A stretch of DNA of 64,000 nucleotides from Dichetophora obliterata (GCA_963920525.1 OY986435.1:265193299-265257298); one strand, 5' to 3'; numbered from the stretch's first letter, positions 46,938-57,860 are shown. Program-made: numbers and translations. Notes: generated by a model not told the origin, from the letters alone.

Positions 46938-47459
46938 TTGGTCTGAAATTTGGAAAATTTGGATAAATACCTTCAAAATAATAAAACATTTAAAACTTCG
47001 AATACACTAAAACACTACTGTGGGGGCGTTTTGACTTAGGATACGTCGAGAATAATTTCTTACAAGTTTTTTATTTGGATTAATACAAAAACATTTTTTT
47101 TTTAAGGCAACTCAACGCAAAATTTTTGTAGATAGTTTTAATTTTTTTCAAAAATTTCAAAAAATGGCATGACAGAAGTCTTCGATGATACGAGGGTTGC
47201 AACATATCGAGTCGTAATTGCCAAAAAAGTGTAAGCATCACGAAATCCGAAATTCACTTTTAAATAACCCCGTTAACACTTCAAATCACTCAACAAATCG
47301 TTTGACAACAAAAGTTTTCATACTAAGCAAATTTTTCGTCAAATTTCATTTTGTCGTGAACACCCAAGTTAGCACATCGCGATGACGGAAAATTTTTAGA
47401 AGCACTTCTTATTAATATCTTATTGGAAGAAGAAGAAATTCTTTTATAAATTTTTATAA
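46938..47459. other. Non-coding stretch
   Basis: Nothing recognised. Confidence 0.45.
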
Positions 47460-47846
47460 ACTAGCTGAAACCAGGCGCTTTGCTGCCACGCCCCCGTTTC
47501 CAAACGCCCATCAAATATAATCTTGCTTGTGTAAATTGTGGTCGAATAATTAAAAATTTGTTAAACTTAAAAATTCTGACGGATTCAGCATTTAAAATTA
47601 TGTTCGTTTTTTTCATGTGACAAAAAAAAATGCTTCAAAAAAAAGTCATCGATTATCCAGAATGCGTCGTAAAGTAGCTCCATACAAAATATATGGGAAA
47701 ATGAATTTTCCTTATATTTTTTCGGGAATTTGTTTATGCATTCTTCTTCTTTGGCCAGAGACTAGTTCAAATTGGTATGTATTATCGAAATCGGTCCAGC
47801 CATTCTTGAGTTATAAGCGTAGTGACTAACGCCACTCTCTTTTATA

Positions 47847-49466
47847 CAGCCATGGACACTAAATTAGCACAAAATGTTGTCTCAAAAACAAATATATTTA
47901 TTTTTTTTATTTCACTCTAAATAACAAAAATGTTTATCATAAAAACTAAAGATATGTATTCTTCTTAAAAAACAAACAAAATTTTAACAAAGTTAGTTGT
48001 TGTTTGCAAATTAACGGCATCAATTAATTACATATATGCCAGATTTTATCTGGACGCTAAAATAGCACAAATTAAATTTTCTGAAATAAAAATAAATATT
48101 TGTAAGTAATTATTAAAAATGTTGATGGCTTTAGATTACCTGGTTAATACTAAGTGGAATAACCTTTACATTCAATTACGGTTTGACATCTACCGGGCAT
48201 ACTTTTAATCAAATTTGGGCAACGCTCTTTGGGAATCGAATACCAAGCACTCTGTATGCTGGTCCAAAGATCATCCAAATTTTTATATACTATGTATATA
48301 TTACTAATATACTATGTATATGTTGAGCTATCTTACTTTTCACATCATTCCAGAGGTTTTCAATAGGGTTAAAATCGGGACTTTGAGCCGGCTAGTCTAA
48401 AATGTGGATTCTTTCTTCAGCAAACCACTCCTTAACAATTTTTGATGTGTGTTTAGGATCATTACCATGCATGAATGTGAACGATACTGTCATTTGTTCA
48501 GAAGCATATGGTTCCATTTGGTTCTTCAAAATATCCAAATACTGATGACGGTCCATTTTTCTATTTATCTTCACAATAGGGCCAACACCATGCCATGAGA
48601 AAGATACCACACCATAATGCTTCCTCCGCCGTGCTTCACGGTTTTCTGTGTGAAGCGTGGATTGAGTGCCTGGCGTTTAGGGCGATAAACTATTACTCTA
48701 CCATCCGGACCTATGCGATTTACCTTTGTGTCATCACTCCAAAGAATTTTTCCAGAACGGGAGATCTTTTGATTTATGGGTATGAGCAAAGAGTAACCGC
48801 TTTGCAATATTTTTTTTTTGGAAAGGAGTGGTTTCTTTCGGTTTACGCGTCCAAAGAGCTGAGCGTCATTGAGGAGTCTTCGAATAAGCCTGTCTGACAA
48901 ATTTAACCCAAATTCAGAGTTTACTTCGTTGGCAATATCACGTGATGACGTGAAGGGATCCTTCTTTGACTTCCGGACAATAGCTAAGTCCACTGCTTTA
49001 GTTGTTTTTTCTTACGTGGGTTCTTTTTTTTTTGTTTTCTATTATACACAAGTTTCCTCGATTGTTTGAGAATTTTTGCAATTTTACATGGCTTTTTGCC
49101 ATCACTACACATATTAAATATAATGCGCTTTTCCTCTGGCGTACAATCTTGTTGCCGTCCCATATTTAGGCAAAGTTTTAAGAAATTGCACAAAAATTAC
49201 CGTTGGACACAAAATACGCCCCAAAAAACTTTTTATGACTGTTCCGATCGCGTTGTGCTAATTTACTGTCCAGAAAAAAGATGATTAATGCATATTCCAG
49301 CTATAAGAACAAAAGAGAATAGAGATAACGGTAAAAAAATTTTATTTGAGAGAAGCTTGATGCTCTCTTGCAGAGCATAATAATTGGTCTATATAGTCAA
49401 AAAATTAAAAAAAAATGCTACGTCACACTTAAGAGTAGTTTTGTGCTAATATAGTGCCCATGGCTG
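47847..49466 (-). mobile_element. Tc1-like element with IR/DR termini (1620 bp)
   Basis: The outer ends CAGCCATGGACACTAAATTA and, reversed, CAGCCATGGGCACTATATTA are flanked by TA (47845-47846, 49467-49468). The motif GGACRCTAAATTAGCACAA occurs four times: 47854, 48052 and, inverted, 49253-49271 and 49441-49459. That is the paired inverted/direct-repeat layout of some Tc1 elements, with about 190-200 bp between outer and inner sites. Confidence 0.88.
48150..49163 (-). pseudogene. Tc1-like transposase (DD34E), inactivated
   Basis: The start ATG is at 49163 (MGRQQDCTPEEKRIIFNMCS), with N-terminal helix-turn-helix residues. A frame change near the AAGAAAAAAC run (about 49000-49030) leads to the second domain (KDPFTSSRDIANEVNSEFGL, LIRRLLNDAQLFGRV). 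The first catalytic Asp is in LWSDDTK. The second should be the D of QDNDPKHTS, but the sequence reads MHGNDPKHTS, so it is replaced by Gly. The Glu is in SPDFNPIENLW, 34 residues on. A TAG interrupts just before PAQSPDF, and a small duplication of the TATACATAGTATAT type disrupts the tail near 48290-48325. The C-terminus CQTVIECKGYST ends at TAG (48150-48152). Confidence 0.85.
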
Positions 49467-49559
49467 TATATTTAGATTATTTGCCACAGTTATTTATTTT
49501 TACTTTCTTCCGCTCCTTCTTTTGCCGCGATGTGCTCGTGGACTCGGTGGTTGGAAGTT

Positions 49560-50490
49560 TTAGGGGTAACTTATTTCGAAGATGATGTCAAACTTTAAAA
49601 TTTAAGATCGTGGATAGAGTTGCCACCTAGATTTTTTTATTTTTGCGAATTCTTGTAATTTTTAAATTCTGACAACGGATTTGATTTCGAATATAATGTC
49701 ACAGATTTAAAATTTAAGATGGAGGTTAGGGCTGCCACATAAATTTTTACCACAGTATTGCCACCTAATAATAAGTATTTTTAAGAGTTTTAAACACCAT
49801 TTATCAGTGTTAAGGGGTCGCTAATTTCGAATCTAAAGTCAGAATTTTAAAATTCCAGATGGTGAATAGGATTGCCACCTTAATTTTTTGTAGTTTTATG
49901 AATTCGGGGCTGGCAAAAAAATGGTACACCAAAAATGGGTCGCTTAATCCGAATCCGTTGTCAGAATTTCTAAATTATAAAATTTTGAAATAATAGGGTT
50001 GCCACCTAATAATAAGTATTTTTAAGAGTTTTAAACACCATTTATCAGTGTTAAGGGGTCGCTGATTTCGAATCTAAAGTCAGAATTTTAAAATTCAAGA
50101 CGGTGGATAGGGTTGCCACCTTAATTTTTTGTAGTTTTATGAATTTGGGGCTGGAAAAAAATGGTACACCAAAAATGGGTCGCTGAATCCGAATACATTA
50201 TCAGAATTTCCAAATTATAAAATATTGAAATAATAGGGTTGCCACCTAATATTATGTCCTTTCAAGAGTCTTAAACGTCATATAACAATGTTAAGGGGTC
50301 ACTGATTTCGAATCACAAGTCAGAATTTTAAAATTCAAGATGGTGGATAGGGTTGCCACCTTGATTTTTTGTAGTTTTTTGAATTCGGGGCTGGCAAAAA
50401 AAATGGTCACCAAAAATGGGTCGCTGAATCCGAATCCGTTGTCAAAATTTCCAAATTATAAAATTTTGAAATAGGGTTGCCACCTAATAT
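49560..50490. repeat. GGGTTGCCACC satellite, ~240-bp units
   Basis: Units recur at about 49753, 49996, 50237 and 50472. Each contains two GGGTTGCCACC(T) boxes, two GGGTCGCTGA(A/T)T boxes and CAGAATTTTAAAATTC-like segments. The half-units alternate TAATAATAAG and TTAATTTTTTGTAG spacers. A related unit lies inverted at 42160-42440. Confidence 0.8.
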
Positions 50491-50778
50491 TATGGGAATA
50501 ACAACAGAAAAAAAGTTGCACGAACTCCACATAATAAATGAAACGAACAACGAAACAAACGATCGTCAGTCGCATAGAGTCGAAACCAGAGTTGAAAAGT
50601 AGAAAACTTGACTTTTTCCACCAAGTCATGTGGGGTAGAAACAAAATAGAATCACGTCAGACATATGATTCGTTTTTCAGAAGCCAGTCTCGAATTGTAA
50701 GGAAAAAATAAATCAAGTTCCTGCGTATCAACTCAAAGCTTGATATTTTTTCAATTTACTTGTTGCAGATCTCTGTTA

Positions 50779-51243
50779 CTTACATAAAAGTTAAAAATTT
50801 TAGCAAAACAGTGTTTGTTTGGGCTATGAAAAAGTAACCGGTTGCATATATTTGCTAAGTTTTTGCAGCACAGCACTAAGTGTAAAATTATTTACATTAT
50901 TTACAACCGCAACTATTAATACACATCATTATAACATAATTAATTTTCTTAAACTGCAAATATTCACTTTTTATTAACAAGATGAGCACCTATCTGTTAT
51001 AAAGTAACAAATATAATATATAATACTAAAATAATACATTCGAGTAAACAACTGCTTGTCATTTGACTCAATTTCGCAACTTTTCTTCTCGATTTGTGTT
51101 CTTTTTCATTACGGTCCGAGTTTTTACCGATTTAAACGTACAGAAACATTAGTTGTCACGAAATCGGTAACTAGGGATCGATAACTCGTGACGTCACACA
51201 AATCAGTAATTTGCCGATATTTTTACAGGAACGAGCTACTGTT
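50779..51243. repeat. Dispersed repeat, second copy of the 31917-32646 family
   Basis: 50779-51073 matches 32344-32640 almost base for base. The right end (GATCGATAACTCGTGACGTC, ACAGGAACGAGCTAC) is an inverted version of the left end of the other copy. Confidence 0.65.
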
Positions 51244-51739
51244 GGTCAAATCATTTGATGAACGATTTGATCAATGTGAACACCCTAAATGACAAACGAC
51301 AGCACTATAACAAAGCCATCAACTCCGAATCTCAAAGTTAAACCGTTCTTATGTTATACCTATCACAAAAATCAATTTTGCTTGAGACATCTCGAAGACA
51401 TAGTTTTTGAACGCATTAATGGCTCGAAAATTAATAAAAAACCGCCTCTTTATTTAGCACACACACAATAAATTCGTATTTAAACAATAACAAAAATTGT
51501 TGTATTTTACATTCTGCTAGACTCAAAAAAAAATCCGTCCACCTGCAACGCATTTACGTTGACAAATGACTACCGAGATGACAGCAAAAGTTATCTCAGT
51601 TATTGCCACCATTTGAGCCCTACCCACTCGTACCAATCTCTTCCTCCTCTTCCTACGACAATCATTATGCAAATAACGGTTAAACAAAAGTGAAATGCGG
51701 CTTATGTGGCTGTAAGAAGCAGGTGGCACAGCTAGCTAC

Positions 51740-52500
51740 TAAGTATAACAACAACATGACGGCCACAAATTAACATACGAAAAACGTTACAGCCACACAT
51801 AATTAAAGCGACGACTGTTTAGTAAGTTGGCTGAAATAGAACAGAATAGTTTTTACTGCTGGCGAAAGGATAAGCGCAAAAGCTAAGCATTTAATGCGTT
51901 TTTTCATAGCGTTTTTTTAACTTTTTATTCATTCTCCCCCAGTTTGACTGAGCAGAAATAAAGTTAATGGATGTGCATATCGAATGACCATTTGTCACAT
52001 ATCGCTGCTAATCGTTGGCTTGACTGAGGAGTGAAACAGTTGGAAGTCGAAAGCATTTGTAGGTTAGTCGGTTCTTCGTCAGGTTTTAAATATCAAATGC
52101 AATAAAAGGTGCTAAACGCCATACCTATTGTTTGGCTTTAGATAGTTAATGATGATGATGACATCATTTTACGGCACACATCTATCATGCATGCATAAAG
52201 TTGACGCCATTGTGGCCACTGTTCAATTTTCATTGCCGGTTCGATGCCTTTTTTTGCAAAGTTCCTGGCGTTTTTGCTTCCAATTCTTGCATTTTAGTTA
52301 TTCTGTTTTGTTTTTCATATATTTGCATAAGCGCTATAATTTCGTTGCCACAATAAAAATGCAAATATTTCAATTTGCATTCATCGGCTGCTGCAGTGTG
52401 GTGGTTGGTGAGCGTCAAACATTTAATTATGCAGTATATTTATCTATCTACGTTTATGTGTATATGTGTGTGTGTTATTTCCTGAATTCTCCCAGCATGC
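51740..52500. promoter_or_regulatory. Candidate unique host sequence with three octamer (ATTTGCAT) motifs
   Basis: The base composition is mixed, with no terminal repeats, arrays or transposon coding. ATTTGCAT occurs at 52321-52328 and 52373-52380, and its complement ATGCAAAT at 52359-52366, three within 60 bp. ATTTAATTATGCA lies near 52421-52433. Octamers are POU-domain binding sites, so a regulatory element is possible. This is inference only. Confidence 0.3.
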
Positions 52501-54033
52501 CATACAGATACGTTTCGAATTCGAGATGGACTTACTTCTTCGTTTATTTTATCCAAAAATTATCCTTTTTCGTATGAAATTCCTCTCAAAAATACTTAGC
52601 TTTTTCCGATTTTTCCGATTTTTCCTATTTGTCTTGGACTTCTCGTCTTCATATAGGAATTCGTTTCCAACTCTTTGTTTTCGATTCGAGGCGGACTCTT
52701 TTTTTAAATCATGCGAATTCACCACGGAGTCGTTTTTTTTAAATAATTCTGATTCAAAACGGAGCATTAAGATTTAGGCTAGACTAAACAAAATTAAATG
52801 TTTGGTATAATTTTAGTTTTAACATTCTTATATATGGGCATTTTTAACCATTTATAAACCTAAAAATTAAACAATGCAAAGAAAGCCCCAAACTTTGTTT
52901 GTCCTGTTTATGATTTTTGAATAGCACTCTAGTAGTACTATATCTAGTGTAAAAGGTGCAAGCGATCGAAAGTATATTTCAAAGATATAAGCAAACGTAA
53001 AAGTACACGTTACGTAACAAAAAATAGAAGTGGTTTATGTCTGCATCAATATATATGAAAAAATCTGCGAAGTGTGCAAGAGTTTTTTATAAAAGTGGTT
53101 TTTAAAATTATCTAGAACAATGTTGCTATACATTCAAATTTGCTTCGTTGAAAAATCTTTTTTAATAATTTTTATACAAATCATATGATACGTAACGATA
53201 CATACATAACGTTACATATTTTTCACTTCAAAGAAGTACACATTTTTTTAGTTTTATTTATTTAATTGAACTAGAAAAACATACAAAGTGTAATGCAGGA
53301 CCTTAAAAATTTAATTTAACTTTGTGTTATACGAGTATTTATTATACATATTTATAAAATTCCAACTTTCGTTAAAATTGGTCAACATTTTCCACCTTTT
53401 TCCAACATTTGTTGCCACTTTTTTCAAATTGGTACTAGAGATCATCTCTCAGTACTCTCACAATATAAATCTAGCCAATTTTTTTTTTCTTATCTATAGA
53501 TATTTTCAAGAATTTTTAGTAGAATTTAATTTTTCAGTCGAATTATGAAGAAATGCCTATATTATATTCTAATTAAATAATGAAATTAGAATTAATTTTA
53601 ATAATTCTTACAACGTTGGTTAGTTCAAGGATAACTCCCACTGATTTCTTCAAACAGTTGATAATTATTTTTACTTGAAACATCCCAATAACTTTTACAG
53701 CTACAGAGGCGGGCAAAATTATTCACACATATTGCATACTTAAATTTCCCACTTTATATCATCCAATCGTTAAATAATACACTAATACTATGTTAATACA
53801 AAATTTGTGTTGTTTCATTACATATCTAAATACAGTGATAAATTTACAAAAAAATGTTTATGTTCTAGAAAATTAAATAAAATGTAAAACAAGTCATACG
53901 TGAGTAGCGACAAAATTATTCACACAAAACATGTTTTTCAAAACTTAAACTGATTTTACTTTGTAACAAAGCAAATTATACTTTCGGAAAAGTGTCGTTA
54001 CGAATGCGAGCATTCAAGATTCCACTTATTCAG
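52501..54033. other. Non-coding stretch
   Basis: Nothing recognised apart from the dispersed repeat at 53358-53472. Open frames are Phe/Ser-rich without motifs. Confidence 0.45.
53358..53472. repeat. Dispersed repeat, partner of 58062-58183
   Basis: Both carry TTTCGTTAAAATT, CAACATTTTCCACC-like blocks, TTTGTTGCCA and ATCWSCTCTCAGWACTCTCACAAT in the same order. Confidence 0.6.
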
Positions 54034-54443
54034 TACCCTCCAGGAAAAATCGGAAGGCTTCATTCTAAAAGTGATAAAGAAACATTCCCCACCGTATCTT
54101 TTGAAAGCTTAAGGGTAGTTTTGTATTTATATTGTTTTCCCACCGTATCTTTTGGAAGCTTAAGGGTCGTTTTGTACTTATACTGTTTCCAAACCGCTTC
54201 TTTAAGAATGCATGTGGAAACTTTTATTTACCCTCCAGGAAAAATCGGAAGGCTTCCATCTTAAAGTGATAAAGAAACATTCCCCACCGTATCTTTTGAA
54301 AGCTTAAGGGTAGTTTTGTATTTATATTGTTTCCCCACCGCATCTTTTGGAAGCTTATGGGTAGTTTTGTTTTTATATTGTTTCCAAACCGCTTCTTTAA
54401 GAATGCATGTGGAAACTTTTATTTATTGTCAATCTTATTGTAG

Positions 54444-54514
54444 AATTCGATAGTCTAGTGGTAGCGCGCTCGACTCTCGCTCAGGGGTCCCGGGTTCGAA
54501 TCCTGGCCGAATCC
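54444..54514 (+). tRNA. tRNA-like module 1 (Glu-CTC-like, degenerate)
   Basis: A cloverleaf can be drawn. The acceptor AATTCGA/CCGAATC pairs at 5 of 7. The anticodon stem CTCGA/TCAGG pairs at 4 of 5 around the loop CTCTCGC, with CTC in the anticodon position. The T stem CCGGG/CCTGG is fully paired (one wobble) around TTCGAAT. The D stem is weak. Box A (TAGTCTAGTGGTAG) and box B (GGTTCGAATCC, 54493-54503) match the Pol III promoter. It lies inside a transposon, so I regard it as tRNA-derived and not a working tRNA gene. Confidence 0.4.
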
Positions 54515-54803
54515 ATTTTCATAACAAGGGAGAGCAATGTTTCCACATTAATTCTTAAAACAGGGGAGAGGACTGCTTCCAATTCACTTTTGAGGACAGC
54601 GGAGAGAAATATTTTCACATGACTTTTTAACACAGTGGGGAGGAATGTTTCCCTCTAATGACATGCTATGTTAAAAAAGCAATGGAGTGTGCAACAAAGG
54701 GGAATGCTTCCTACATTCCATGGAATGTTACCTGGTAACATTTCTGGTCAAGCACTGACAATAGAAAATATTAATATCATTGTTTTCTAGCCGCTTATTG
54801 TAG

Positions 54804-54874
54804 AATTCGATAGTCTAGTAGTAGTGCGCTCGACTGTCGCTCAGGGGTCCCGGGTTCGAATCCTGGCCGAATCC
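54804..54874 (+). tRNA. tRNA-like module 2 (GTC in the anticodon position, degenerate)
   Basis: This is a copy of module 1, 360 bp downstream, with three substitutions. The loop reads CTGTCGC, so the anticodon position is GTC (Asp) in place of CTC. Box B (54853-54863) is unchanged. Confidence 0.35.
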
Positions 54875-55235
54875 ATTTTCATAACACGGGAGAGGAATGT
54901 TTCCACATGACTTTTTAACACAGCGGGGAGGAATGTTTCCCTCTAATGACATGCTATGTTAAAAAAGCAATGGAGTGTGCAACAAAGGGGAATGCTTCCT
55001 ACATTCCATGGTATGTTTCCTGGTAACATCCGGGAATGCTCACATTTCCTGGAGGGTAGTTTTACGTTTTTGGCTTTGGCGTGTGCGTTGTGAAAAATTG
55101 ATCTCAAGTTAAAAATGGGTCGGAAACAAAAAGAAACAAGTGAAGCTAAAAAAAGTAGTTCTACATCTGCACAATGAATATAAATCAAGTGCAGAAGTCG
55201 GCTAAAAAGAAAATTGAAGCTGTTTTACTATTTAT

Positions 55236-55800
55236 AGTATAATAGGCTTGGGCATTTTAGTTCAATAAAAAGATCGCTCTTTTTAGTTTAGTTACGTTTA
55301 ATGAACTAGTTCGTTCATATAGTTCTTTTAGTTCTTTTAGTTCATTTACTTCGTTCGCTCTTTTAGTTCTTTTCGTGCACTCGTTCATGTTGTTAGTTCG
55401 TTAGATCTTATAGTTCGTTTGGTGTTTTAGATGGTTAGGTATGTTAGCTCGTTGTATTTTTTAGTTCAATAGGTCTTTTAGTTTGTTTTGTTTGCTCGTT
55501 CATGGTCAGATCTATAAAATGACCGATGAAACAATGTGACCGAATCAATCATTAACTGTGGACATAGAAGAAATTTACATAAAAATACTACATATGGGCA
55601 TTCCACACAATATTTGCCACAAGAATTTGTTTTTGCAAAAAAGTTTTTTTTTACCGTTCATTAGTGAAAAACTGTATCAGCACGGACCCAAACCATTGTT
55701 GAGTGAAATAAATTTTTTCTAGTTCATTTCGATCTGACTCGCTGCAAAATCGATTGAACTAAAAGAACGAGAATCAACGAACTAGTTCACATCAGTGTTC
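55236..55800. repeat. TTTTAGTTC-type repeat region, probably a MITE
   Basis: Many TTTTAGTTC/GTTCGTT units lie at the left. ATGAACTAGTTCGTTCAT there is nearly complementary to ATCAACGAACTAGTTCAC at the right. Confidence 0.5.
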
Positions 55801-55821
55801 GGACTTTACTGCAATTGCAGT

Positions 55822-57224
55822 TGGTTGGTTGGTTTAGATGGTGATTCTACATGCAAGTAGGATCCAAGTAGCTCTAGTGAGCCGTTTTGATACCATATCC
55901 TCGTGTTTCTGTTGGTTGACTGGGTAGCGCACTGCTAGGTTATAACCATCCGGTGCTATTGATGAACGTTAGGAGATTGTTGATTTTTGTTGTTGAGAGT
56001 TCCTCTAGGTTGCTGAGGAAGGGCCTGCCAAGCGTTGTTAGTCTGGACCTGGCCAGGGCCGGGCAGGTGCACAGAAAGTGTGTTAGTGTTTCTTTTTTAT
56101 TTGGGTCATCGCAGCTGCGACAGTGGGTGTTGAAAGGTAGTCCAATTCTCTTGGCATGAACTCCGATGCACCAGTGACCCGTAATAATAGCCGTTAATCT
56201 GGCTATGTCGTTCCGGGGCTTTGAGAGCATTTGTTGAGTTCTGCCTATGTTGTAAAGGGGCCATATTTTTCTTGATGTGTTGCAGGTTGGTAGTTCTCTC
56301 CATCTACGACAGGCTAAGGTTAAGTAGTAAGAACGAATTCCTCCCTTGACTGTGTTCAGTAGAACTTCGACTGGTTCCGCTCTGGAAACGTCAAGGGAAG
56401 AACCCCGCCTAGCCAATTCATCCGCCTTTTCATTACCATAAATGTTCCTATGGCTGGGAACCCAGATTATGGTAATGCTAAGTTGGTGACTTACCAGTTT
56501 GGAGTTGGTACTGATCGCAGCTAAAGATTTAACGGCAGCTTGGCTATCCGTCAGAATAGCTGCGTTAAGGTGGTTGGTGTTAGCTCTCCTTAGGGTGCGA
56601 CAAGCTTCTCTTATCGCAGAAAGCTCGGCCTGAAAGACGCTGGCTGAGTTTGGTAGACGAAAAGAGTCCGCCACCCCCAGTTTCTCAGAGTATATGCCCG
56701 CTCCCACTCCGCACTCCATCTTGGAGCCATCCGTGTAAAAGGACACATCGAAGGCTAGATCAATTCCCCCATTGCGCCATTCCACCCTGGTGGGAAACTT
56801 GGTTGTAAAGGATTTCGTGAAGTCGAGTTTGGGAGTGTCGTAGTCCGTTTTTCCAGGAATCAGTTCCCGTGGTAGCGGATTAAGAATGATGCTGTGTCCA
56901 TATGGTCTATTTCGCCAGTTGTACGACTCTCTGAGTCTGACTGCACTGTTTCTTGCAGTAAGCTTAATGTGTAAATCTATGGGGAGTAAATGTGTCAGGA
57001 CATTAAGTGCATCAGTGGGGCATGAGCGGATACTCCTTGTGATACCTATGCATACGGATCGCTGGATCGCTAGTTTTGTTGTGTTGTATGCTTTATTCAG
57101 TGCAGGCCACCATACTAGTGCACCATACGCCAAGATAGGTCGCACTACCGCTGTGTATAGCCATAAGAGCATTTTGGGTTGAAGACCCCATTTTCTACCA
57201 AAGGTTTTTCTGCAGGCGTAGAAG
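55822..57224 (-). mobile_element. LOA-type non-LTR retrotransposon, young 5'-truncated copy
   Basis: GCAATTGCAGT occurs exactly at 55811-55821 and 57225-57235, a perfect 11-bp target duplication. The 3' end on the minus strand is AAACCAACCAACC. The 5' end is truncated inside the RT thumb (FYACRKTFGRKWG). Confidence 0.92.
55940..57172 (-). CDS. LOA-type LINE polyprotein, C-terminal part: RT thumb, RNase H, terminal Cys/His segment
   Basis: This is an uninterrupted frame of 410 codons, open upstream to the truncation at 57224, so the first Met is only internal. Residues 1-80 are the RT thumb (LYTAVVRPILAYGALVWWPA). RNase H spans about 143-257, with catalytic D148 (YTDGS), E183 (QAELSAI), D209 (LTDSQAA) and D251 (KADELAR). 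The terminal segment has TGHWCIGVHAKR and C351-x2-C354 with H365 and C370 (HFLCTCPAL), a zinc-finger layout common at LINE C-termini. RNase H would degrade the RNA strand of the cDNA hybrid. With no RT core and no endonuclease this copy cannot move itself. The lack of any stop and the perfect target duplications mark it as recent. Confidence 0.9.
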   Translation of the reverse strand: MLLWLYTAVVRPILAYGALVWWPALNKAYNTTKLAIQRSVCIGITRSIRSCPTDALNVLTHLLPIDLHIKLTARNSAVRLRESYNWRNRPYGHSIILNPLPRELIPGKTDYDTPKLDFTKSFTTKFPTRVEWRNGGIDLAFDVSFYTDGSKMECGVGAGIYSEKLGVADSFRLPNSASVFQAELSAIREACRTLRRANTNHLNAAILTDSQAAVKSLAAISTNSKLVSHQLSITIIWVPSHRNIYGNEKADELARRGSSLDVSRAEPVEVLLNTVKGGIRSYYLTLACRRWRELPTCNTSRKIWPLYNIGRTQQMLSKPRNDIARLTAIITGHWCIGVHAKRIGLPFNTHCRSCDDPNKKETLTHFLCTCPALARSRLTTLGRPFLSNLEELSTTKINNLLTFINSTGWL

Positions 57225-57236
57225 GCAATTGCAGTA

Positions 57237-57480
57237 GATCTACTGCGCTTTTTGGCAACATTTAATGTTCTACTGCGTCACTGCGGTTTTTTGAAATCTA
57301 CTGCGATTTATTCGCAACAAACACTTCTATGGTTATTTTTGGAAAATGTAAGCATTGATGATGATTTAAAATGTAGAGTTTCAGGGGTCCAAAAAATATG
57401 TTTCTGCAACATGCAAATATATATATTATATAGTTATACATATACAGAGGGAAAACCTATGGACTCACTACATACATACA
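57237..57480. other. Short stretch with TACTGCG motifs
   Basis: CTACTGCG recurs about four times between 57237 and 57310. Nothing else recognised. Confidence 0.4.
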
Positions 57481-57860
57481 TTTATGTACTCATGAATTTG
57501 GTGATTTTATTGTACTAAGTACATGTTGAAATATGTATTGACTACATAAATCTTTTAAACAGTACTGCATGTAGTCAATAAAGAGTTTTATGTACTCATC
57601 ACAAAATTATGTGTCTTGAATGAATAGATAGATGTACGTAGTGGGTACATTCACACTATGCTCATTAAGAAGTTATTGTTAATAATATTATGTAATGAGT
57701 ACAGTTCTGATGTATGTAGTACATAGATTATTGACCAATTACATAAAATATTAAATAACTGTACGTAGTGAGTACATATATAATGGACCTATTACATAAA
57801 CATTAACTTTTTGTAATGAGTACATAGATTATTGACCCATTACATAAAATAATAAATAAA
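57480..57860. repeat. Degenerate tandem repeat with GAGTACAT and ATTACATAAAAT motifs
   Basis: Units such as TGTAATGAGTACATAGATTA, TTGACCCATTACATAAA and ATAATAAATAA recur three to four times. ATGTAAT and ATTACAT give each unit a palindromic character. Confidence 0.65.

Larger units (their letters stand above)
47460..50490. mobile_element. Dispersed non-autonomous element with internal satellite, split by a Tc1-like insertion
   Basis: It begins near CTAGCTGAAACCAGGCGCTT. It contains AAATCGGTCCAGCCATTCTT and GCGTAGTGACTAACGCCACT just before the Tc1-like element, and resumes with TATTTAGATTATTTGCC. From memory such phrases are common in insect non-autonomous repeats. Superfamily unknown; a Helitron-like origin is possible because satellites are common in those. 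Confidence 0.4.
54036..55056. mobile_element. TIR element with internal tandem repeats and two tRNA-like modules (1021 bp)
   Basis: The ends CCCTCCAGGAAA and TTTCCTGGAGGG are perfect complements flanked by TA (54034-54035, 55057-55058), as in the Tc1/mariner superfamily. The left terminus recurs at 54229 as part of a 195-bp tandem repeat, with inner ~53-bp sub-repeats of CCCACCGTATCTTTTGGAAG. The right half holds two copies of a block consisting of a tRNA-like module plus a GGGAGAGGAATGTTTCC-type segment. No transposase. Confidence 0.65.

Noticed and set aside
52149..52577. 142-codon plus-strand frame
   Set aside because: Aromatic-rich, no motif, overlaps a frame on the opposite strand; non-coding is more likely.
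54444..54874. Functional tRNA genes
   Set aside because: Acceptor, anticodon and D stems carry mismatches and both lie inside a repeated transposon block; tRNA-derived modules are more likely.
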